Shown: one piece after another, positions 6,815-13,791 of the stretch
Numbering within the stretch: position 1 is the stretch's first letter
Layout of the letters: every line of letters begins with the position of its first letter
Assembly: GCA_964353115.1 (NCBI GenBank)
Contig: CAYGUI010000017.1
Coordinates: forward strand, 1-26,648
Source: CAYGUI01 sp964353115
Lineage (GTDB): Bacteria > Pseudomonadota > Gammaproteobacteria > JAGOUU01
Length of the DNA: 26,648 nucleotides
Direction of reading: 5' to 3'
Notes under the pieces: generated by a model
The model's database searches: none
What the model was told of the DNA's origin: nothing
What the model saw: the letters and a program-made list of their open reading frames with translations, nothing else
Position numbers and translations under genes: made by a program

Positions 6815-7102
6815 CTAATTAATCTGCGACAAAATAATCTGCTTAACCGTCTCATCCTCTTCAGGAGTCAAATTAAGAGCATTAAACATAGCTTCATTTG
6901 CTTTAATTTCAAATAGTTTGCTCATTATAAACTCTTTAAATTCCTGAGAAGAGTTTTGATCTTGCAATAGCTTAGCATAACCAATAATTTTGGCTTTTAC
7001 CTCAGGCTCTGCTTGTTGTCCATTACTAACTGTTTGATTTAAATCTGATAATAATTTATCAAATTCCTGCTGAGTTTTTTTCTCGAATTGTTGATCAGAC
7101 AT
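6815..7102 (-). CDS. Small unrecognised acidic protein (95 aa)
   Basis: No family recognised. The start at 7102 (MSDQQFEKKTQQEFDKLL) has a good AGGTGA ribosome site on the minus strand a few bases upstream. The protein looks fully helical, is rich in Gln, Glu, Asn and Lys, has no Cys and no membrane segment, and would be a soluble cytosolic or secreted protein. Two helical halves are separated by a Gly/Gln/Pro stretch near residues 27-34 (NGQQAEPE). It follows the 830-aa gene on the same strand after 121 bases that include a hairpin terminator, so it is probably transcribed on its own. The well-placed ribosome site and the absence of any competing gene support it as real. Confidence 0.65.
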   Translation of the reverse strand: MSDQQFEKKTQQEFDKLLSDLNQTVSNGQQAEPEVKAKIIGYAKLLQDQNSSQEFKEFIMSKLFEIKANEAMFNALNLTPEEDETVKQIILSQIN

Positions 7103-7165
7103 ATTTCACCTATCTATTGTTATTATTTGTTTGGTGGTTACTTAAGTATAGTAGATGATTTATTT

Positions 7166-7207
7166 AAATAAAGATCACCCGGCAAAGCATTAGCAAAGTC
7201 GGGTGAT
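7166..7207 (-). terminator. Hairpin terminator after the 830-aa gene
   Basis: On the minus strand ATCACCCG (7207-7200) pairs with CGGGTGAT (7181-7174); the loop itself has a GCAAAG/CTTTGC-type inner pairing. It is followed by CTTTATTTAAATAAA. The U-tract is imperfect, so moderate confidence. Confidence 0.6.
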
Positions 7208-7223
7208 GGATAGATCTGAAAAA

Positions 7224-9716
7224 TTAAGGACGTGAGCCAGGTCTAGGTCTAGGGGCAGTCGTCATAGCCGTACCTTCTGCTGGTCTACTGTCACTACCTG
7301 CTGCTGTGGTTGGAGCAGGAGGAGCTGTTGAGCCTGCAGCGGCATCAGCACTTTTTGATGGGGTATTAGCAGTAATGCTCGCAATAAATCCTTGAATTGC
7401 AGCATGTGATTGCGGATGTGCAGTTTGTATTTCAGTTAAGGCTGCTTGCAAATCTTGCTTTTCAGTATTTGAAATTCCACCACCTTTATTTTTATCAGTT
7501 AGAGTTTTTTGCAAATTTTGATCAATTGTTAAAACATAACGATCATCTGTTCTTTCTTCTTTTTTCAACTCAGAAAAAGCTTTAATAATATTAGCTAAGC
7601 TTTGAGCTGAAAACTTGTTATCAGTAGAAGAAATTGGGAACTCAATGGCAGAATTTCCTTGATTTAAGAAATTATTCCAAAATTTCAATCCATGCCCAAT
7701 TCTAACTTCGCTTAGTAACATTTTTGCATGTTCAGCTGAAATATTTGAAGGATCCGTAATTCCTACAGAGCCATCACCGTGACGTTTATAAGGAGTTGTA
7801 TGAGAATTATCGTTACTTATGACTTGATACTCATAATCATTTCGACCAGGAGTACGAGTTAGGTATTTGTGGAAACCTTCTTTAGTTCTTACTAAAAATT
7901 CTCTAACATCGGTAAAGTTTTTTAATGTAACTTGACCATTATTAAACATATCTTCAGTAAGTTGTCCTTCTGTTTTTTTATCAAATTCAAGAGCATCAAT
8001 TTCTTGTAATAAGAAAGCGGCATATTTTTTATTATCTGCTCTTATTGATTGATCTATAGATGATGGGTTAATAGCGAAAGATTTAGCTATTTGCGCTAAA
8101 ACTTTACTGCATTCTTCTTGATATTTTTTAGTAGATACCGTTATTCTCGCGCCTGGTAATATATTTCTATTTTTTTCAGCAAGACCAGAAATATAACGAT
8201 TTTCGCGTATTAATTGCTTACCTTGACTATCAGAATTACCACCATTTACTTGTGATCCTAAATTAGTTTCACCGCCATCACTAGGATTTCTTTCATTTCC
8301 AACAGTTATTTGTTCAAAGCGAGCCAATAATCTTCCAATTACAGACATTTTATTATTTTCTGCTTCTGCAAACCCAGCAGTAGAAGGATCAATGCTCACA
8401 GTATTTGCATTTATAAAAGCAAGTCGAGCTGACTCTTTTAAATTTGGATTTGCTGATAGTTGTTTTGCACGATTATTATAATCTTTAATTTCATCTTCAG
8501 CCGTTTGGTGTAGATGGCGTAGTGATAATACATTATTGTCAGCAGTAACTTTAAATTCATCACCAACTATTGCTTCAGCTAATAATTTTTCTAATCTTGC
8601 AACTTCATCTGTAATAGCTGCAATTTTATGTTGTTTATAATCATATTGGCGTGCTGCAGTTTCATCTTCTGGTCTTTCTTCTGTTAAATTACCAGGAATA
8701 TTTTCAGCTACTTTTAGATCAATATTTGCGTTTTCTAATTCATATGTATGTTGCAAATATTGCATTTCATTTAAACTAGTTTTAGTAGCACGAATTAGAG
8801 CATCAGTATTGTTAGCGCCTCTTTCTCCTAAAAATTTAGCTCTTTTATTAATATCTTCAAATTCACCAACTTTTTTCTTAATTTCAGATAGAATTTTATT
8901 TCTAATACTCTGCGGCGCAAAGTTAAATAACTCAGTAAAGTACGAGTTGTTTAATTCGTTTTTTTCTCCATTACCTAATAAATCTTGATTTTTAGCTGTA
9001 TTACGAAAAGTGACAAAAGCTTTAAATTCGTTAGCTTCAATTCTTAATTTTTGTGCAGCTAATTTAGTTTTTTTAACTTGCTGGTTGGCTTTAGATTCTT
9101 CTGATTTTGCAGTTGTTAGTTGCTCATTAATTTTTTCAGTCAGTTCTGGATTGCCAGCATAATCTATTAAATCATTTTGAGTTTTACTAACAGTTTCTGT
9201 AGCTTTGCGCCATTCGCCTATGGCGTTGATATATTTTGTATGAGCTTCTTCAGCTTTTTTATTGGCTTCTTCGAATGTCTTAATTTCGCGGTCTAATAAT
9301 TTAACAATTAATTTTGTAGCAGTTCTTTCAATAGGAGGTAAATTTGTAGTAGATGATGAAGCTGCCGCAGCAGCAGATGCTGATGTTAAACTATGAGACA
9401 TATCTGTACCTCTAGATGTTGATTCTGTAGTGTTTCTAGGGGTTATACTATCACTTCCTGACGTTGAATGTCCAGTTGGTGAACTGGGTGGTGTTAAGGC
9501 ACTTTTTCCTGCTAAAAGTGGCATGCCTGCAATATCAGGAGAAACATGGCCTGCTAGATGCTTTCCTCCTTCAGGATAACGATCTACAGGATGTCCATCT
9601 CTTGGGGAATTTTTTGCAGAGCTATTTTGTGAATTTGATGGTGATGTACTAGGGGATCTTCTGCCAAGACTTGCTGGTACATATGGAGATGTTCTTCCTG
9701 TATTTGATGTATTCAT
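7224..9716 (-). CDS. Large unrecognised Ser/Pro-rich coiled-coil protein (830 aa), candidate secreted effector
   Basis: No family recognised. Residues 1-130 are low complexity and rich in Ser, Thr, Pro, Gly and Asn (SPSTSPSNSQNSS; AAAAASSSTT). About 135-235 is a charged, heptad-like coiled coil (LDREIKTFEEANKKAEEAH). The region to about 450 is helical with further coiled-coil character. The middle and C-terminal part (about 500-780) is mixed alpha/beta and probably globular. The last 50 residues are Pro/Ala/Thr/Ser-rich and end RPRPGSRP. There is no signal peptide and no membrane segment. A near-consensus promoter lies just upstream. The first ATG (9716) lacks a ribosome site, while an in-frame ATG at 9401 (residue 106, MSHSLTSAS) has AGAGGTA about 5 bases upstream, so a shorter 725-aa form is possible. 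Size, lack of export signal and eukaryote-like low complexity suit a type IV or III effector, but this is inference. Confidence 0.75.
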   Translation of the reverse strand: MNTSNTGRTSPYVPASLGRRSPSTSPSNSQNSSAKNSPRDGHPVDRYPEGGKHLAGHVSPDIAGMPLLAGKSALTPPSSPTGHSTSGSDSITPRNTTESTSRGTDMSHSLTSASAAAAASSSTTNLPPIERTATKLIVKLLDREIKTFEEANKKAEEAHTKYINAIGEWRKATETVSKTQNDLIDYAGNPELTEKINEQLTTAKSEESKANQQVKKTKLAAQKLRIEANEFKAFVTFRNTAKNQDLLGNGEKNELNNSYFTELFNFAPQSIRNKILSEIKKKVGEFEDINKRAKFLGERGANNTDALIRATKTSLNEMQYLQHTYELENANIDLKVAENIPGNLTEERPEDETAARQYDYKQHKIAAITDEVARLEKLLAEAIVGDEFKVTADNNVLSLRHLHQTAEDEIKDYNNRAKQLSANPNLKESARLAFINANTVSIDPSTAGFAEAENNKMSVIGRLLARFEQITVGNERNPSDGGETNLGSQVNGGNSDSQGKQLIRENRYISGLAEKNRNILPGARITVSTKKYQEECSKVLAQIAKSFAINPSSIDQSIRADNKKYAAFLLQEIDALEFDKKTEGQLTEDMFNNGQVTLKNFTDVREFLVRTKEGFHKYLTRTPGRNDYEYQVISNDNSHTTPYKRHGDGSVGITDPSNISAEHAKMLLSEVRIGHGLKFWNNFLNQGNSAIEFPISSTDNKFSAQSLANIIKAFSELKKEERTDDRYVLTIDQNLQKTLTDKNKGGGISNTEKQDLQAALTEIQTAHPQSHAAIQGFIASITANTPSKSADAAAGSTAPPAPTTAAGSDSRPAEGTAMTTAPRPRPGSRP

Positions 9717-9745
9717 AATAGAATTTTGTTTTTATTATTAGCTCC

Positions 9746-9774
9746 ATTCTACTCTTCTTATGTAAGTTTGTCAA
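9746..9774 (-). promoter_or_regulatory. Near-consensus sigma70 promoter of the 830-aa gene
   Basis: On the minus strand a perfect -35 TTGACA (9774-9769) and -10 TAGAAT (9751-9746) are spaced by 17 bases. The start site is expected near 9739, about 23 bases before the first ATG at 9716. It is the best promoter match in the window. Confidence 0.8.
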
Positions 9775-9861
9775 TGAGCTAAAATATTGTATTTTAAATA
9801 ATATCATTGACTTACAACCTGGTAATTGGCGATAGGTCGTTAATCGTTTCTTAATGTAAGC

Positions 9862-9890
9862 TTTAAATTTGTTATAACTTATGTTATAAT
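9862..9890 (+). promoter_or_regulatory. Promoter and palindromic operator of the antitoxin-toxin pair
   Basis: A consensus -10 TATAAT (9885-9890) lies only 6 bases before the ATG at 9897, and TTTAAA at 9862-9867 is a weak -35 at 17 bases. The inverted repeat TTATAAC-TTAT-GTTATAA (9872-9889) covers the -10, as expected for an autorepressing antitoxin. No ribosome site precedes the ATG, so the transcript may be leaderless. Confidence 0.6.
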
Positions 9891-9896
9891 TTAAAT

Positions 9897-10121
9897 ATGA
9901 GTACAGCAAAAATAACTACAATTGGTAATTCAGTAGGAATAGTCCTACCAAAAGAAGTTCTAGCGCGTTTAAGGGCTCACAAAGGTGATTTACTTTATAT
10001 TCATGAAACTGTGAATGGAATAGAATTAACACCTTATGATCCTGATTTTGCCGAACAAGTCGATATTGCAGAGCAAATAATCAAAGAAAATAGAGATGTA
10101 CTTAAAAAATTAAGCGAATAA
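9897..10121 (+). CDS. AbrB/MazE-type antitoxin
   Basis: A 74-aa DNA-binding antitoxin that should repress its own operon and neutralise the toxin encoded next. Residues 3-47 match the swapped-hairpin AbrB/MazE fold: AKITTIGNSVGIVLPKEVL then LRAHKGDLLYIHETVNGIELTPYDP. The C-terminal stretch (48-74; FAEQVDIAEQIIKENRDVLKKL) is the acidic, probably disordered or helical toxin-binding tail. The ATG sits right behind a -10 box with no Shine-Dalgarno sequence. The toxin gene begins 7 bases after the stop. AbrB-type antitoxins coupled to Doc toxins are a known arrangement, different from the Phd-Doc pair of phage P1. Confidence 0.88.
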   Translation: MSTAKITTIGNSVGIVLPKEVLARLRAHKGDLLYIHETVNGIELTPYDPDFAEQVDIAEQIIKENRDVLKKLSE

Positions 10122-10128
10122 ATTCAAT

Positions 10129-10515
10129 ATGGATAATATTAAATGGCTGCAAAAAGGAGCTATTTTGGCTATTTATGATCGTATTATGGCTGAATTCGGT
10201 GGTAATTATGGTGTGCGTAGCGAAAATTTATTGGAAAGTGCATTAGATCGGGCAAAAAATATATATTTATATTCAAAGGTTAATATAGCTGAATTAGCAG
10301 CTTGTTATGCCATATTAATTACTAATAATCATCCATTTGTTGATGGTAATAAGAGAATGGCTCTTGTTACATGCGAATTATTTTTACGAATAAATGGTAT
10401 GGTTTTACATGATTCACAAGAAAACAAATATATTTGGTTTAAAAATTTAGCTGCAAAAGAAATTGCTGAGAAAGAGTTTACAGATTGGATTAAAAGTAGG
10501 GCTAAAGTATCTTGA
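10129..10515 (+). CDS. doc: Fic/Doc family toxin (death on curing)
   Basis: A 128-aa toxin. Doc of phage P1 phosphorylates elongation factor EF-Tu and halts translation; the same activity is inferred here. The Fic core motif is HPFVDGNKRMAL with catalytic His68. The Lys in GNKR, in place of the second Gly of AMP-transferring Fic proteins (GNGR), is the Doc signature that favours phosphotransfer over AMPylation. The N-terminal helix block (IYDRIMAEFGG...LLESALDRAKN) and LAACYAILITNN before the motif are typical of this family. No inhibitory (S/T)xxxE(G/N) helix was noticed, consistent with control by the separate antitoxin. There is no clear ribosome site; translation is probably coupled to the antitoxin. 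Full-length, no damage seen. Confidence 0.9.
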   Translation: MDNIKWLQKGAILAIYDRIMAEFGGNYGVRSENLLESALDRAKNIYLYSKVNIAELAACYAILITNNHPFVDGNKRMALVTCELFLRINGMVLHDSQENKYIWFKNLAAKEIAEKEFTDWIKSRAKVS

Positions 10516-10529
10516 TGATGATATATAAC

Positions 10530-10555
10530 ATCCTCAGCGCGTTAGCGCTGGGGAT
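10530..10555. terminator. Hairpin between convergent doc and degQ, remnant of the palindromic family
   Basis: ATCCTCAGCGC (10530-10540), loop GTTA, GCGCTGGGGAT (10545-10555): 11 bp with one G-T pair. The GCGC-GTTA-GCGC core and trailing GGGGAT resemble the right arm of the elements at 3162 and 3496. It lacks a long T-run, so termination strength is uncertain. Confidence 0.6.
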
Positions 10556-10571
10556 GGATGATGAACGAATT

Positions 10572-11906
10572 CTAAGCCGTTCCAGTATCTTTTAAAGTAA
10601 CGTAAAGTCCTAAATTTTTACGAATTATAAGGGTTACTAGAGATTTATTAGCCTTATTTTTATGCTTTTTAAGTACACCAGTTAAATCGTTTAAATCTTT
10701 TACTTGTTTGTCAAAAGCAATATAAATAATGTCATGTGGGCGTAAACCGTTTCTCCAAGCTTGAGAATTTGGGTCAACGCTTAATACTTCAACACCTTTC
10801 ACATCACCAAAATTTTGAATGCTTTTTTCTATAGGAGCAAGAGTCGCTCCAGCAAGGGCAGGGCTTAATTGTGCAGCTTGAGTTTTTAGCTTTTTAGGAT
10901 CGGTCATTGTTGTGCTAAAGCGCAGTTCTTTACCGTTTCTTAATACGGTCATATCCAAAGGGCTATCAATTTGAATCAAACCCACAGAATTTTTTAAATC
11001 TGATGAATTATTAATTGCTTTACCGTTTACTTCGGTAATAATATCTCCAATTTGAATGCCTGCGCTTTGTGCTAAGCCATCAGGAACTACAACAGCCACT
11101 AATGCACCTTTTTCAGTATTAATATCTAAACCAGTTGCAAGATCAGGTGTTAAATTTTGTGCCATAACTCCTAAAGTTCCACGGCGCACTTCACCATATT
11201 TTATTAGTTGTTGCATAATGCCTTGCACCATGTTGGATGGTATTGCAAAACCAATGCCGATATTTCCTCCTTCAGGAGATAAAATAGCAGTATTTATGCC
11301 AACTAATTCTCCGTTTAAATTAACCAAAGCGCCGCCAGAATTACCAGGATTAATTGGAGCATCAGTTTGAATAAAGTCTTCAAAGCCTTCAATCCCAATA
11401 TTTCTCCCAAGTCCACTGATAATTCCTGATGTCACAGTTTGACTTAAGCCAAACGGATTACCAATTGCAACAACAAAATCACCTACAGATGAATTGCTAA
11501 TATTAGCAAAAGGTAAATCAATTAAATTTTTAGAATCTATTTGAATAAGAGCTACGTCAGAATCGGCATCAGAGCCAATTAGTTTTGCATCAAGCTGTCT
11601 CTTATCATCAAGAGTTACTAAAATATCTTGAGCATTTTTTATTACATGATGATTCGTAATAATATAGCCTTTTTTAGCATCAACTATAACTCCAGAGCCC
11701 AAGCCAAAAGGCATTTGCTTCTCTAGATCTTTTTTGTCTTCATTTAGTTTTACTAAAACACGCAGATTTACAATTGCCGGTGTTACTGATTTTAGCATTG
11801 GTGCAAGACTGGTTTGCTGATTTAGTAGTCCTTGCGGAATGCCAGCAGAGGCGTATTGTGTGTTTAATAATAATCCAAGACCTAAAGTTAAAGCTGTTTT
11901 TTTCAT
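10572..11906 (-). CDS. degQ: Periplasmic serine protease/chaperone DegQ (HtrA family)
   Basis: Degrades or refolds damaged envelope proteins. The 444-aa product has a signal peptide (MKKTALTLGLGLLL...YASA, cleavage about residue 21-22), a trypsin-like domain with the catalytic triad His87 (TNHHV), Asp117 (DADSDVAL) and Ser190 (NPGNSGGAL), and two PDZ domains at about 240-330 (RRGTLGVMAQ...) and 350-440 (KGVEVLSVDPNSQAW...). The short loop between VKLNEDKKD and MPFGLGSG is closer to DegQ than to DegP, whose LA loop is long. Position next to yhcB, with rplM-rpsI nearby, matches the enterobacterial yhcB-degQ locus, though degS is absent. A GGAG site (11917-11914) 7 bases before the ATG lies at the edge of a REP palindrome between yhcB and degQ. 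Confidence 0.93.
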   Translation of the reverse strand: MKKTALTLGLGLLLNTQYASAGIPQGLLNQQTSLAPMLKSVTPAIVNLRVLVKLNEDKKDLEKQMPFGLGSGVIVDAKKGYIITNHHVIKNAQDILVTLDDKRQLDAKLIGSDADSDVALIQIDSKNLIDLPFANISNSSVGDFVVAIGNPFGLSQTVTSGIISGLGRNIGIEGFEDFIQTDAPINPGNSGGALVNLNGELVGINTAILSPEGGNIGIGFAIPSNMVQGIMQQLIKYGEVRRGTLGVMAQNLTPDLATGLDINTEKGALVAVVVPDGLAQSAGIQIGDIITEVNGKAINNSSDLKNSVGLIQIDSPLDMTVLRNGKELRFSTTMTDPKKLKTQAAQLSPALAGATLAPIEKSIQNFGDVKGVEVLSVDPNSQAWRNGLRPHDIIYIAFDKQVKDLNDLTGVLKKHKNKANKSLVTLIIRKNLGLYVTLKDTGTA

Positions 11907-11916
11907 AGTGTGACTC

Positions 11917-11944
11917 CGTCATTCCCACGTAGGTGGGAATCTAG
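11917..11944. repeat. REP palindrome between yhcB and degQ
   Basis: CGTC-ATTCCCAC (11921-11928), loop GTAG, GTGGGAAT (11933-11940)-CTAG. Same architecture as 821-848, with a compensated change in the stem (GC to AC on one arm, GC to GT on the other). It exactly fills the space between the yhcB stop codon (11945-11947) and the degQ ribosome site, sharing one base with the latter. Confidence 0.85.
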
Positions 11945-12565
11945 TTAATGATCGATATGCGCATAATCTTTTTTATTATGCCGTTGATGGCTTGGATCAT
12001 CAAGTAAAGAGTCAAGATCGCTACGTACTTTTTCTAAAGGGCTCTCTTCATAATGACTAAAGTCATCTGAAAATTCATTCTCAAAATTATTTTCGTCAAA
12101 GTCACTTTCAAAATCATCATTGCTATTGAAATCTAATTCTCGACGATTGGTCTCTTTTTCATGACTTTTAAAATCATAGTTATCTTCATCTTCATCTTCG
12201 TCATAAAAATTATTAACATTTTGTACGGTGGGCTGCTGAGCGACGGGTTCTTCTTCTGGTAATTTTAAATCTTCAATTTTAGTCGGCAAAGTAGTTTCTT
12301 TTAACAAATCTTCGCTGCCATTAGTCAGATGCTCGCGTAAAACACTGTAGCTGCTATTTGTCGCTTCAAGTAATGAGGCTGTACGACTTAAATGACCAGC
12401 AATTTTTTTCTTATAGTCCTTCATTTCATATTGCATTTCTTTTATTTGTTTTTGTAATGCAACTTTTTGTCGAACTGATTTATTAGTTAAATGATAGATT
12501 AAAAATCCTCCGCCAAGACTTAGAACAGAGGCTCCTACAGTATAAAACCATGGTAAAGTAATCAT
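11945..12565 (-). CDS. zapG: YhcB/ZapG family (DUF1043) membrane-anchored coiled-coil protein
   Basis: YhcB links cell division and envelope growth in enterobacteria. Residues 5-25 form one transmembrane helix (WFYTVGASVLSLGGGFLIYHL), followed by a basic coiled coil (31-65; KQIKEMQYEMKDYKKKIAGHL) and the family stretch SYSVLREHLTNGSEDLL (about 73-90). The rest (about 95-206) is a highly acidic, disordered tail (DEDEDEDNYDF; DFESDFDENNFENEF), longer than the E. coli protein of about 130 aa. AAGGAG precedes the ATG by 6-7 bases. It lies between the hydrolase and degQ in one minus-strand run, and its adjacency to degQ is conserved in gammaproteobacteria. Family assignment is good; the acidic extension is unusual. 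Confidence 0.85.
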   Translation of the reverse strand: MITLPWFYTVGASVLSLGGGFLIYHLTNKSVRQKVALQKQIKEMQYEMKDYKKKIAGHLSRTASLLEATNSSYSVLREHLTNGSEDLLKETTLPTKIEDLKLPEEEPVAQQPTVQNVNNFYDEDEDEDNYDFKSHEKETNRRELDFNSNDDFESDFDENNFENEFSDDFSHYEESPLEKVRSDLDSLLDDPSHQRHNKKDYAHIDH

Positions 12566-12608
12566 TGTTATCTCCTTATAAATTTAAATTATCCGTAATA
12601 TAACTATA

Positions 12609-13250
12609 TTATGGCATGTTATTTAGATATTTCACCAAACACTCTTTTAACTCAACTAATTTGCCATGAAAAAAGTGACTAGCATGAAACTTTTCAATAA
12701 TTGGCTTTGGATCTTGGTTGGCGACGAAATCCAATACATCTTGTGAATTGACAATTTCGTCTTCAAGACCTTGAATTACTAGCCAAGGGTTATTGATGGG
12801 CATAATTTTATTATAATCATGGCTTGTGACAGCTGGCGCAATTGTAATTAAAAAATCACAGTTTTTATCATAAAAAGCAGCTGATGTTGCAATAAAGCAT
12901 CCAAAAGAAAATCCTATTAAAATCAATTCATTGAAGTCATGGTTTTTCTTAGCCCATCTAATTATGGCGCGCAAATCATCAACTTCACCACGCCCATTGT
13001 CATACTGACCTTCGCTACGCTCCACACCACGATAATTAAATCTAATAGAAGGAATATTAACCTCCTTACATGCGCGAGCAGCAGTATGGACAACTTTATT
13101 ATGCATAGTGCCACTAAATTGGGGGTGGGGGTGGCATATTATGGCGAATTTGGTATAATCCAGATCTTTATTGGGATCGGCATTAATTATAGCCTCCAGT
13201 TTGCCAGCTGGACCATCTATAAATAAATATTGTTCTTTTGTACTTTTCAT
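12609..13250 (-). CDS. Alpha/beta hydrolase (YsgA/dienelactone-like small serine hydrolase)
   Basis: A cytosolic esterase-like enzyme of unknown substrate, 213 aa. Seen are CHPHPQFSGTMHNKVV (39-54), FNYRGVERSEG (71-81), the nucleophile elbow GFSFGC with Ser115, the acid in GLEDEIV (Asp164), and the C-terminal SHFFHGKL with His192 as the likely catalytic base. These motifs define a conserved proteobacterial hydrolase group often annotated only as alpha/beta hydrolase. There is no signal peptide. It leads a minus-strand run hydrolase-yhcB-degQ and takes the place that zapE occupies in E. coli. The start at 13250 has no Shine-Dalgarno sequence, and a -10 box lies just 7 bases upstream, so a leaderless message is possible. 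Confidence 0.85.
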   Translation of the reverse strand: MKSTKEQYLFIDGPAGKLEAIINADPNKDLDYTKFAIICHPHPQFSGTMHNKVVHTAARACKEVNIPSIRFNYRGVERSEGQYDNGRGEVDDLRAIIRWAKKNHDFNELILIGFSFGCFIATSAAFYDKNCDFLITIAPAVTSHDYNKIMPINNPWLVIQGLEDEIVNSQDVLDFVANQDPKPIIEKFHASHFFHGKLVELKECLVKYLNNMP

Positions 13251-13257
13251 GAATCAA

Positions 13258-13286
13258 ATTTTAGTGTTTTTACTTGTAGATTGCAA
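13258..13286 (-). promoter_or_regulatory. Promoter of the hydrolase-yhcB-degQ run
   Basis: On the minus strand TTGCAA (13286-13281) and TAAAAT (13263-13258) are spaced by 17 bases. The -10 ends 7 bases before the ATG at 13250, placing the start site at or next to the start codon. Confidence 0.55.
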
Positions 13287-13302
13287 TTTTTGATGTTAAA
13301 AT
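13274..13302 (+). promoter_or_regulatory. Probable promoter of rplM-rpsI
   Basis: TTGTAG (13274-13279) and TAAAAT (13297-13302) are spaced by 17 bases. It overlaps the divergent hydrolase promoter, so the two may compete. The ribosome site AGGAG lies at 13329-13333. Confidence 0.5.
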
Positions 13303-13344
13303 CCCCCATTTAGTACTCTTTATCGTCTAGGAGAATTATTTAAT

Positions 13345-13779
13345 ATGAAAACATTTAGTGCCAAGTCGCACGAAGTTAACCGCGATTGGTGTGTAATAGA
13401 TGCCACCAACAAAAATTTGGGCCGATTGGCAGCTAAACTAGCTCATCGTCTAAAAGGCAAGCATAAGCCAGAATACACTCCTCATGTTGACGTTGGTGAC
13501 TATCTGGTAGTTATTAACGCTTCAAAGATTGGTCTTTCTGGTAAAAACAAGCGTACTGATAAAACTTATTATAGCCATACAGGCTATCCAGGCGGTCTTA
13601 AAACTATAACTTTTGATAAGTGGTTAGCAAAAGATCCGCGTGCGGTAATTGAAAATGCAGTAAAAGGCATGTTACCAAAAAATCCATTAGGTAGAGCTAT
13701 GTTGAAAAAATTAAAAGTGTATGCTGAAAGTGAGCATCCACATGAAGCTCAGCAACCAAAAGTATTAGAAGAAATTTAA
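13345..13779 (+). CDS. rplM: Ribosomal protein L13 (uL13)
   Basis: Large-subunit protein that binds 23S rRNA early in assembly. The 144-aa product has the usual length and motifs: MKTFSAKSHEVNRDWCVIDA (start), LGRLAAKLAHRLKGKHKPEYTPHVDVGDYLVVINASKI, KTYYSHTGYPGG (about 76-87), AVKGMLPKNPLGRAMLKKLKVY (about 117-138) and a C-terminal HPHEAQQP. AGGAG is 11 bases upstream of the ATG. It forms the conserved L13-S9 operon with rpsI, 12 bases downstream. In E. coli such leaders are sometimes used for autoregulation; nothing specific is visible here. Confidence 0.98.
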   Translation: MKTFSAKSHEVNRDWCVIDATNKNLGRLAAKLAHRLKGKHKPEYTPHVDVGDYLVVINASKIGLSGKNKRTDKTYYSHTGYPGGLKTITFDKWLAKDPRAVIENAVKGMLPKNPLGRAMLKKLKVYAESEHPHEAQQPKVLEEI

Positions 13780-13791
13780 AAGGTATAGCAG

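Noticed and set aside
9649..9909. Minus-strand 86-aa frame between the 830-aa gene and the antitoxin
   Set aside because: Low-complexity Tyr/Lys/Asn-rich AT-driven sequence; it covers both promoters and overlaps two better genes.
13281..13310. Structured leader or riboswitch before rplM
   Set aside because: Only about 40 transcribed bases precede the ATG and no stable hairpin is visible in them.
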